Shown: one piece after another, positions 6,281 to 11,130 of the stretch
Layout: the number at the start of each line of letters is the position of its first letter
Position numbering within the stretch: the first letter of the stretch is position 1
Assembly (NCBI GenBank): GCA_023427285.1
Contig: JAEZBH010000081.1
Span: 1 to 11,130, forward strand
Origin: Pseudomonadota bacterium
Lineage (GTDB): Bacteria; Pseudomonadota; Alphaproteobacteria; Sphingomonadales; Sphingomonadaceae
Length of the DNA: 11,130 nt
Reading direction: 5' to 3'
Made by a program: the position numbers and the translations under genes
Notes under the pieces: generated by a model
The model's database searches: none
The model's input: the letters and a program-made list of their open reading frames with translations, nothing else
What the model was told of the DNA's origin: nothing

Positions 6281-6574
6281 CTATTGACCCGAACCGCTTT
6301 TCTTCTCGGCCTCTTCAAGGCGGCCGAGCAAAGCAGTAAACTCTTCCGGGATGGGCTCGTTAAGAACGTCGTCGTAGACGGCTCGAAGGCTCTGCGTAAC
6401 GCGATTCACCAGCCCTGATGTGGAAGTGTATTTGGAAGCGCGCGAAACCCATGGGGCAGTAGCGCCTTCCTGTTTTTTCAGCTTTTGTCCCCGCCCTTCC
6501 ATACTGCGCACTTGTCGTCCAACCCGCCGTGATCCACTCTCAGGGTTAACGTGCTTGTTGGACTTTGGTTCCAT
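6281..6574 (-). CDS. nepR: Anti-sigma factor NepR
   Basis: NepR binds EcfG in unstressed cells and is pulled away by phosphorylated PhyR. The family core is LRAVYDDVLNEPIPEEFTALLGRLEEAEKK, at about residues 63-92 of the 97-residue frame. The first about 50 residues are basic and unstructured in appearance (many K/R/S/G). The ATG at 6574 has AGGAAG about 10 nt upstream. However, a perfect EcfG promoter (minus strand, 6572-6548) overlaps codons 1-9, so mRNA from it would begin near codon 12-13 and could only be translated from V22 (GTG 6511) or M25 (ATG 6502), giving 76 or 73 residues, closer to the usual NepR size. Both a long and a short form may exist. The gene lies 87 bp after the HisKA_2 gene and 14 bp before ecfG. 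Confidence 0.9.
   Translation of the reverse strand: MEPKSNKHVNPESGSRRVGRQVRSMEGRGQKLKKQEGATAPWVSRASKYTSTSGLVNRVTQSLRAVYDDVLNEPIPEEFTALLGRLEEAEKKSGSGQ
6548..6572 (-). promoter_or_regulatory. Perfect EcfG promoter inside the nepR 5' coding region
   Basis: On the minus strand GGAAC (6572-6568), exactly 16 bases and CGTT (6551-6548) reproduce the EcfG consensus with no mismatch. GGAAC is made from the A/TG-GAA-C of the nepR start codons. Transcription would start near 6540 and cover the rest of nepR and ecfG, giving the positive autoregulation known for nepR-ecfG in alphaproteobacteria. Confidence 0.75.
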
Positions 6575-6661
6575 GATGCCTGCCTGCTTCCTACAGTCTG
6601 ATACAGTTGTCTGAGTTCAGGTCGTTCCGGACCGGGCACTGCCCTTGCTGTTCGGCTGTAC

Positions 6662-8503
6662 TCATACGCCGGATGATCCCCGCGCGTGAAAAGCAATCTC
6701 CCAAAGCGTGTCCTTGCGGCTGCGGTTGCGATGATCGAGTTGCTTGCGCAGAACATTGACCAGCTTCTGGCTGACATCTTCCACCTTACCGTATTCCTGC
6801 GGTGAAATCTCCTCCAGACCGGTCAGGGTCATGGTGACCACGCCGCTCAGCTTGTCGGCCTTGAGCTTCAGCACTGGCGTTATTTCCAGATCGCTATGGA
6901 TGTGGTTGAGCGCGCGCACCCACTCGCACACCAGCAGGGCGAGCGGCACGGCCTGATCGATGGCAAGCTCGCATGACGTTGCCTCAAGCCGGAGAGCCTT
7001 GACCAGAGCGGAGGCGTTTTCCTGATTGCGCAGCCGCTCAAGCAGATCCGAGAGACTGCTGGCGAAATCGATCATGTCCGTTCGCATGCCCTCGTAGAAG
7101 CGGCGGTGGACAATGGCGATGGCCAGCACCCGCTGGATCAGGTTGTTCAGCTGGGAGATGTCTTCATCCCGCCCCGCAGCCCGTGCCTCAAGGTTCAAAA
7201 GGCCGAGGATGATCTGCATGTTGTTGTTGACGCGGTGATGAAGTTCGCGCCGCAGGGCGCGCTCACGCGCGGCGGCCTTCAAGAGGTTCTGATTGATCTC
7301 GGCAAACGAGCGCGCCATGCGATTGAAGGACATGGCAAGGGAGCGGATTTCGCGTGCGGCATGGGCCTGTGGCTTGGCCCGAACCGCAAGGTTGCCGTTG
7401 GCATAGGCGAGGAAGGTTTTCTCAAGGCTCGCCATGGGCCGGGTCACGAAATGCTGAAACAGCCACCAGATCGCCGCCAGAATGAGGAGCATCATCAGGA
7501 GCGAACCGGCTATGCCGCTCAGCGCCACGAACAAGGCCATGTCGCGCATGGAGGCGGTGGGCGCAGCCGCAACCAGCAGCATGCGCGCTTCACCCAGTTT
7601 GCGGACGGTATAGAGGCGCTCGGTGCCATCCCGGCCAGCCAGCGCGGTAGAGGACGCAGCGTCGGCCAGCGGCGCCAGCGGGCGCGAGGGCAGCCAGGCG
7701 GCGTAGCGCGGGTCGTGCCCGGTCAGGGTCAGGTGGTGACCGTCCTTGTCAATGAGAGCAATGGTGATCTGCGGGGGCAGGGCAAGATCGGTCGTTGCGG
7801 CTGTAAAGGCGCGCACATCGATCGCGGCGATGAGCTGGCCGTTGGATCCGTTGGCGGAGCCGGTCATCCACGGCACGGCCACAAGGCCGACAGGGCGGGA
7901 GTTCGGCCCGGTTGCGGGCACGAAGCTGACAAGGCTGGACGATTGGCGGAACGCGAACCGTTCGGGTGAAATTTCCACGCTCAGGTCATCGCCATAGCGG
8001 CACACGGTCTGGCCGAGCGCGCCGATTGCCTGAAATCCGACCAGATAGCGGACGAGTTCGGGACGCACCTGCGCTTGCGGCAAGCATTGCCGCACATTGC
8101 CCTCATCGCTCATGTCGAGCGCGGTGCTGCCGCCGATGCCTTGAAGCAGGGCGCGGGTGTCCTCCAGAATCTGGTTCTCGCGCGCAGCGACAAGTTCGGC
8201 GGCCAGAAAGACCGTTTGCTCCAGCTGATCGCGGTAGGCGTCGTAGGAATGGTTGGCGGCGTAGATGGCCAGCAGCAGAAAGGGCGCCAGCGAGATAAGA
8301 ATAAGAATGGCCAACTGTTCACGAAAGCCAAGCCTCCCTCTGGGGACGCGGATGCGCTTCCCCGGAACGAGGCTTGCGGCTCGCCAAGCCGTCTTGGGCT
8401 GCTTCTTGCGCACAAGATCTGGTGCGGTGGTCAACAGTTCTCTGCTCCCCGGCTCTGCCTCAGATGATCTGCTTCGGCCCGGTTCAGTTTCGTTTTGGCC
8501 CAC
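6662..8503 (-). CDS. Membrane HisKA_2 sensor protein with degenerate ATPase domain (PhyP-like)
   Basis: The 613-residue protein is read from GTG 8503, which has no ribosome site; TTG 8434 with GGGGAG upstream is an alternative (590 residues). Membrane helices lie at about 63-84 and 325-350, enclosing a roughly 240-residue extracytoplasmic Cache-like sensor region. A HAMP-like linker (RPMASLEKTFLAYANGNLAVR) leads to the HisKA_2 domain ELHHRVNNNMQIILGLLNLEARA, with phospho-acceptor H423 and K-to-N at 426. The ATPase region (about 510-607) is recognisable only by position: LALLVCEWVRALNH replaces the LxLNELVTNALKH N-box, no DxGxG or GLGL motif exists, and LVNVLRKQL survives of the final helix. 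In sphingomonads a protein at this position (PhyP) acts, as I recall, as a PhyR phosphatase; the loss of ATP binding here fits that role. The gene is directly upstream of nepR-ecfG on the same strand. Confidence 0.85.
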   Translation of the reverse strand: MGQNETEPGRSRSSEAEPGSRELLTTAPDLVRKKQPKTAWRAASLVPGKRIRVPRGRLGFREQLAILILISLAPFLLLAIYAANHSYDAYRDQLEQTVFLAAELVAARENQILEDTRALLQGIGGSTALDMSDEGNVRQCLPQAQVRPELVRYLVGFQAIGALGQTVCRYGDDLSVEISPERFAFRQSSSLVSFVPATGPNSRPVGLVAVPWMTGSANGSNGQLIAAIDVRAFTAATTDLALPPQITIALIDKDGHHLTLTGHDPRYAAWLPSRPLAPLADAASSTALAGRDGTERLYTVRKLGEARMLLVAAAPTASMRDMALFVALSGIAGSLLMMLLILAAIWWLFQHFVTRPMASLEKTFLAYANGNLAVRAKPQAHAAREIRSLAMSFNRMARSFAEINQNLLKAAARERALRRELHHRVNNNMQIILGLLNLEARAAGRDEDISQLNNLIQRVLAIAIVHRRFYEGMRTDMIDFASSLSDLLERLRNQENASALVKALRLEATSCELAIDQAVPLALLVCEWVRALNHIHSDLEITPVLKLKADKLSGVVTMTLTGLEEISPQEYGKVEDVSQKLVNVLRKQLDHRNRSRKDTLWEIAFHARGSSGV

Positions 8504-8952
8504 TTGGTTTTGGCCGTGATATCCTTCGCCAGAATGATTGCACTCTTGTTAACATTGATTTTGGCGGTTCTGGCGCAGGCGGGGATTTCCCCGTACTCAG
8601 GGGCAGAGCGTGCAAAAAGCAGGCGTACGCAGCAGCCGGTTTCACGGCTGTCAGCGTCAAGGCTGTCCGTTCTTTGGTCGGTTTGTTGCAACTCCAGCTT
8701 TGCCCCCTGATGACGTCCGTTGTTAAGGCTATCCGCCTCGGCCCCTACCGGGTGGCCGTGTCGGCAGAAGCCCGATCAAGCTACGATCTACTTTTTGCAA
8801 ACTATTAAGTGGACCGATCCGGGTCTTTGCACACCGGCTTTTCCGAATTTTTACAAAATTGCTTTGGGGGGGCTTTTGTTCCTTCCGGTCATCGAGATGT
8901 GACCCTCTGGCGCGCCGTGGCGAATGGCCGTCAGCACCTGGCCCCGTGGAGC
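8504..8952. other. Divergent intergenic region between the HisKA_2 gene and dps
   Basis: About 450 bp separate the 5' end of the HisKA_2 gene (minus) from the dps promoter (plus). It should hold the kinase promoter, but no GGAAC-N16/17-CGTT match is seen on the minus strand. The part from 8800 to 8880 is AT-richer than its surroundings, with a G-run at 8866-8872. Reading frames that cross it have no ribosome site or recognisable family; a plus-strand frame from ATG 8534 begins with a hydrophobic stretch but I do not accept it as a gene. Confidence 0.45.
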
Positions 8953-8977
8953 GGAACGGGTGAGGCAGTGTGGCGTT
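8953..8977 (+). promoter_or_regulatory. Perfect EcfG promoter upstream of dps
   Basis: GGAAC (8953-8957), a 16-bp spacer and CGTT (8974-8977) match the EcfG consensus exactly. Transcription would start near 8984, about 50 nt before the dps start codon at 9033. This also excludes the longer upstream start at 8970, which lies inside the promoter. Confidence 0.8.
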
Positions 8978-9032
8978 AGCCGGTCATCTGGGGCCTTCAT
9001 CACAGCCCAAACGGAGCAAAGGAGCATCTCAA

Positions 9033-9536
9033 GTGATCAGGAATGAACCCTCACACACCGCGACCGTGCAAACCGTTGATACCGGGATCGATCAGGCCAT
9101 GATCGGCCGTCTGGCAGAAGCCCTGAGCCGTGCGGTTGCCGATACCTTCAGCCTGTATCTCAAGACGCTTGGCACGCACTGGAACATTGTCGGACCGAAT
9201 TTTTACGGCATCCACAAGCTGGCGCAGAAGCAATACGAGGATCTCGATGAAGCCCTTGATGACCTGGCCGAGCGCATCCGCAGCCTTGGTTATCCGGTGC
9301 CGGCCGGATTTAACGAATTTCGGAAAATCAGCATTGTTGAGGTTGAGAGCACCATCAAGTCGTCTGATGAGATGCTACGTGCGCTGATCGCCGACAATGA
9401 GGCGCTCGCCAAGCGGTTCCGTGAATTCTCCAATGTGGCGGCGGATGCGCAGGACAAGTTCACCGAAGACATGCTGATTGGCCGTATCGGCGCGCACGAG
9501 AAGAACGCATGGATGCTGAAGTCTCTGCTGTCCTGA
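9033..9536 (+). CDS. dps: Dps family DNA-binding ferritin-like protein
   Basis: Dps forms a 12-subunit shell that oxidises Fe(II) with peroxide, stores the iron and can coat DNA, protecting starved or oxidatively stressed cells. The 167-residue protein carries the intersubunit ferroxidase ligands H49 (GTHWN), H61 (GIHKL), D76 and E80 (DDLAER); the spacings 12, 15 and 4 equal those of E. coli Dps H51, H63, D78 and E82. The GPNFYGIH and LAERIRSLGYPVPA patterns are also family-typical. The N-terminal extension is short and has few basic residues, so DNA binding by a tail is uncertain. The start is GTG 9033 with AAAGGAG about 8 nt upstream; an ATG at 9043 is out of frame. A perfect EcfG promoter lies upstream. 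The gene converges on the DUF892 gene. Confidence 0.95.
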   Translation: MIRNEPSHTATVQTVDTGIDQAMIGRLAEALSRAVADTFSLYLKTLGTHWNIVGPNFYGIHKLAQKQYEDLDEALDDLAERIRSLGYPVPAGFNEFRKISIVEVESTIKSSDEMLRALIADNEALAKRFREFSNVAADAQDKFTEDMLIGRIGAHEKNAWMLKSLLS

Positions 9537-9587
9537 CGCTCGTGCTGTGATGCCTGTGTCGTGACAGGTCGATCCGTGGAAGCGGGC

Positions 9588-9619
9588 AAGCGGCTTGCTG
9601 GGCAGGCCGCAAGCCGCTT
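9588..9619. terminator. Bidirectional hairpin between dps and the DUF892 gene
   Basis: AAGCGGCTTGC (9588-9598) and GCAAGCCGCTT (9609-9619) form a perfect 11-bp stem with a 10-nt loop. The right arm reaches the first base of the minus-strand TGA (9619-9621), and dps ends 51 bp to the left. No T-run follows on either strand. It probably ends or protects both transcripts. Confidence 0.55.
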
Positions 9620-10248
9620 CAGCGCAAGCGCCCCCCGCTTTCATCGTCGTCATCATCGTCATCGTCGTCGCTCAGGCCATCCCTTTGCTCATTCACGCCA
9701 TTGCTGAGTTCGCTGATCTGCTCTTCATCCTCGTCGTCCTCCTCATCTGCGTCTTCATCAGCGGACGCGGGGTTGAGAACGCGCTCGGCCAGATGGGTGA
9801 GAAGCTCATCGGTGGCGTAAACGTCACCCAGATCAGCCGAGAGAATTTGGGTGTCGGTTTTCAGGGTCAGCGCTTCGGATAGCGCCCTGGCCGTGCCATA
9901 CCCGGCAATGCCGTAGTGAGCCATGCGCTGCACCTGAGCGACAATCATCACGTCGCGGGCGGCTTCGGTCAGGGGTTTGTCGAGCACTTCTTCCTGCGCT
10001 TGGGTAGCCAAACCCTGCATTGCCCGGCTCCGGTCAGGCTCGTCTTCCTCATGGTGCCTGCTGAGCAGCCTGCGAACGGTGCGGTTGTGTTCTTCAAGCC
10101 GCGTTACGATTGTCTTGAGCAGCTTGCCAAGTTCAGGATCGCCTGAGGCATCGGCCATGGTGATGACAATATCGCGCATCTGGTCATTGGCGCTCCAGAT
10201 GTCTTTCAGTTGATCGATGTAAACCTCGAACAGCGTATTGTCTTCCAT
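9619..10248 (-). CDS. DUF892 (YciE/YciF-type) ferritin-like protein with acidic tail
   Basis: This 209-residue protein belongs to the DUF892 ferritin-like group, whose members are linked to stress responses but have no settled function. Family patterns are the N-terminal YIDQLKDIWSANDQM (usually LxDLYxAExQ), the helix TRLEEHNRTVRRLL, and MIVAQVQRMAHYGIAGYGTARAL (usually VEHYEIAxYG). The Glu residues expected as metal ligands are changed: AE to AN at 20-21, EHYE to AHYG at 110-113 and HVERL to TVRRL. Iron binding is therefore doubtful. A very acidic tail starts near 163 (DEDADEEDDEDEE) and ends with nine aspartates at 194-202. The ATG at 10248 follows AAGGAC. I see no EcfG promoter in front; the gene lies 116 bp after the low-complexity gene on the same strand. 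Confidence 0.85.
   Translation of the reverse strand: MEDNTLFEVYIDQLKDIWSANDQMRDIVITMADASGDPELGKLLKTIVTRLEEHNRTVRRLLSRHHEEDEPDRSRAMQGLATQAQEEVLDKPLTEAARDVMIVAQVQRMAHYGIAGYGTARALSEALTLKTDTQILSADLGDVYATDELLTHLAERVLNPASADEDADEEDDEDEEQISELSNGVNEQRDGLSDDDDDDDDDESGGRLR
9641..9670. repeat. Trinucleotide microsatellite coding for a poly-Asp tail
   Basis: Ten consecutive triplets of TCA or TCG (plus strand) encode the aspartate run at residues 194-202 of the DUF892 protein. TCG and TCA are mixed, so the tract is imperfect at the base level, but in-frame gain or loss of Asp by slippage is plausible. Confidence 0.8.
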
Positions 10249-10267
10249 CGGGGCTGTCCTTCAGCAG

Positions 10268-10319
10268 AAGCGAGCAAGCAGAGGCGGGGCGGAGTGATCC
10301 GTCCCGCCTTGCATCGCTT
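10268..10319 (-). terminator. Long hairpin between the low-complexity gene and the DUF892 gene
   Basis: The inner stem pairs GGCGGGGCGGA (10283-10293) with TCCGTCCCGCC (10298-10308) around GTGA, with one G-T position. Outer arms AAGCGAGCAA (10268-10277) and TTGC-A-TCGCTT (10309-10319) extend it with small internal gaps. On the minus strand it begins 46 bp after the TAA of the low-complexity gene and is followed by a pyrimidine-rich stretch without a clear T-run. It is a likely terminator or processing site between the two genes. Confidence 0.5.
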
Positions 10320-10364
10320 TGTTCGGCCGTTTTGTGAAAGCGCGGCCTTTGTTGCAATCAGCCG

Positions 10365-11130
10365 TTACTTGCGGTCCGTCGTGCTTCGGGTGGAGGTTGA
10401 CGGAGAGACGTTTTCTGCCGTCGAGGATGTGCTGCGGCCGGTGGTGGCGCTACGGCTGGTGCCGCTGCTGGATGCCTGCGACGTGCTGGCTCTGGAGTCC
10501 GTATCGTCTCCGAGCCCGCGCGAGCCAGTCTGATCGCGGGAAGCGCCGCTGCCCATATACGATGTGTCCGAACCGCGCTCATTTTCCGATACTTGGGCTA
10601 TTGTGGTGCTGCTCGTGCGCTGACGTCGCCAATCGTCGAACTCGGCGCTGAAACGCTTTTGCCGCTCCCTGCGCCACTCCGCATAGTCCTGATCGAAGGA
10701 CTTCAGCTGGCTCTCGCGCCAGTGATGGTAGTCTTCATCCACATGAGACCGTTGCGGTTGTGAGCTGCCGTAGCCGCTTTGCTCGCCGCTGAAGCTGCTC
10801 TGGCTGCCGTAGCCTTGGCTACCATATTCCTGCTGCCTGCCGCCATAGCCCGAACCTTGGCTGCCATAACCCATGCTCTCCATATGGCCTTGACCGCCAT
10901 ACCCATAGCCCTGCGCGCCCATGGATTGCCCACCCATGCTCTGTTCGCCCATGGCCTGCTCGCCGCGGTGGCTGCTAATGTAGCCGGGGCTGTATCCGCC
11001 GTAGCTGTGGCTCTGCCAGTTCTGCCCGGTGCCGAGGCCGCCATAGCCGTAGCCGCCCTGACCTGCGCTGCTGCCGGCATAGCCGCCTTGGCCGTAGCCG
11101 CCTTGGCCGTAGCCGCCTTGGCCGTAGCCG
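10365..11130 (-). CDS. Gly/Tyr/Gln/Ser-rich low-complexity protein, 5' end outside the window
   Basis: The frame stays open to the window edge, so the N-terminus is missing; 254 residues are visible before TAA at 10367-10365. The visible N-terminal half is low complexity: GYGQG repeats, then MGEQS/MGGQS repeats, then GYGSQGSGYGG-type sequence. A central segment has three near-repeats of 15 residues: DEDYHHWRESQLKSF, DQDYAEWRRERQKRF and SAEFDDWRRQR (pattern D-x-[DE]-[YF]-x-x-W-R). The C-terminal 80 residues are Ser/Thr-rich. Such W-R repeat segments occur, as I recall, in uncharacterised stress-related proteins of alphaproteobacteria. No membrane helix is visible in this part. Function unknown; an internal ATG at 10952 is unlikely to be the real start, because the same composition continues upstream. 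Confidence 0.75.
   Translation of the reverse strand, partial: GYGQGGYGQGGYGQGGYAGSSAGQGGYGYGGLGTGQNWQSHSYGGYSPGYISSHRGEQAMGEQSMGGQSMGAQGYGYGGQGHMESMGYGSQGSGYGGRQQEYGSQGYGSQSSFSGEQSGYGSSQPQRSHVDEDYHHWRESQLKSFDQDYAEWRRERQKRFSAEFDDWRRQRTSSTTIAQVSENERGSDTSYMGSGASRDQTGSRGLGDDTDSRASTSQASSSGTSRSATTGRSTSSTAENVSPSTSTRSTTDRK
11083..11127. repeat. Three perfect 15-bp tandem repeats at the window edge
   Basis: The unit CCGCCTTGGCCGTAG occurs three times without a mismatch and continues with CCG to the last base, so the array probably extends beyond the window. On the minus strand it encodes GYGQG units of the low-complexity protein. Perfect copies suggest recent expansion. Confidence 0.85.

Noticed and set aside
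6600..6628. A second minus-strand GGAAC (6628-6624) upstream of nepR as the EcfG promoter
   Set aside because: No CGTT-like -10 occurs at 16 or 17 bp (ACTG, CTGT); the perfect motif at 6572-6548 is much better.
8534..8710. Plus-strand small membrane protein with hydrophobic N-terminus
   Set aside because: No ribosome site, no family resemblance, and its position in the leader region of the divergent kinase gene makes it a chance frame.
8970..9032. Longer Dps from GTG 8970
   Set aside because: This start lies within the EcfG promoter, upstream of the predicted transcript; GTG 9033 has a strong AAAGGAG.
11083..11127. Repeat array as a CRISPR
   Set aside because: The 15-bp units are contiguous without spacers and encode a protein repeat.

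Overview
The window looks like chromosomal DNA (roughly 60-65% GC by eye) from an alphaproteobacterium, most likely a sphingomonad. The main evidence is a complete general stress response (GSR) module of the alphaproteobacterial type: PhyR (sigma-like domain plus FATGUY receiver), the anti-sigma factor NepR, the ECF sigma factor EcfG, and two PhyR-type sensor histidine kinases (HWE and HisKA_2). The clade assignment below class level is inference, resting on the membrane HisKA_2 protein directly upstream of nepR-ecfG, an arrangement I recall from sphingomonads (PhyP).

Layout. 1-187: upstream region with a perfect 16-bp palindrome. 188-1366 (+): class I aromatic/aspartate aminotransferase. 1371-2750 (-): membrane PAS-HWE histidine kinase with a damaged ATP-binding domain, convergent with the aminotransferase through a 12-bp inverted repeat that contains both stop codons. 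2751-3177: divergent intergenic region. 3178-3963 (+): phyR. 4003-4083: four contiguous 14-bp tandem repeats and a hairpin. 4240-4416 (+): small DUF1328 membrane protein behind an EcfG-type promoter. 4522-5541 (+): epoxide-hydrolase-like alpha/beta hydrolase. 5643-8503 (-): a minus-strand run reading HisKA_2 sensor, nepR, ecfG, ending in an intrinsic terminator. 8953-9536 (+): perfect EcfG promoter and dps. 9619-10248 (-): DUF892 ferritin-like protein with an acidic tail. 10365-11130 (-): 3' part of a Gly/Tyr/Gln/Ser-rich low-complexity protein, cut by the window edge.

How it fits together. In the known GSR circuit, PhyR phosphorylated by HWE/HisKA_2 kinases binds NepR, which frees EcfG to transcribe genes with GGAAC-N16/17-CGTT promoters. 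I find that motif exactly at dps and inside the 5' end of the nepR reading frame, and with one changed base at the DUF1328 gene. The window therefore holds the regulators, their apparent autoregulation and several likely output genes. The most interesting points are these: both local sensor kinases keep the phospho-acceptor His but have lost core ATP-binding residues, suggesting phosphatase or scaffold roles; the EcfG promoter overlaps the first codons of nepR, implying a shorter or second NepR form; the DUF892 protein lacks expected metal ligands; and a FUS-like low-complexity protein with a 15-residue Trp-Arg repeat lies at the edge. No tRNA, rRNA, CRISPR array, transposase or integrase was seen.
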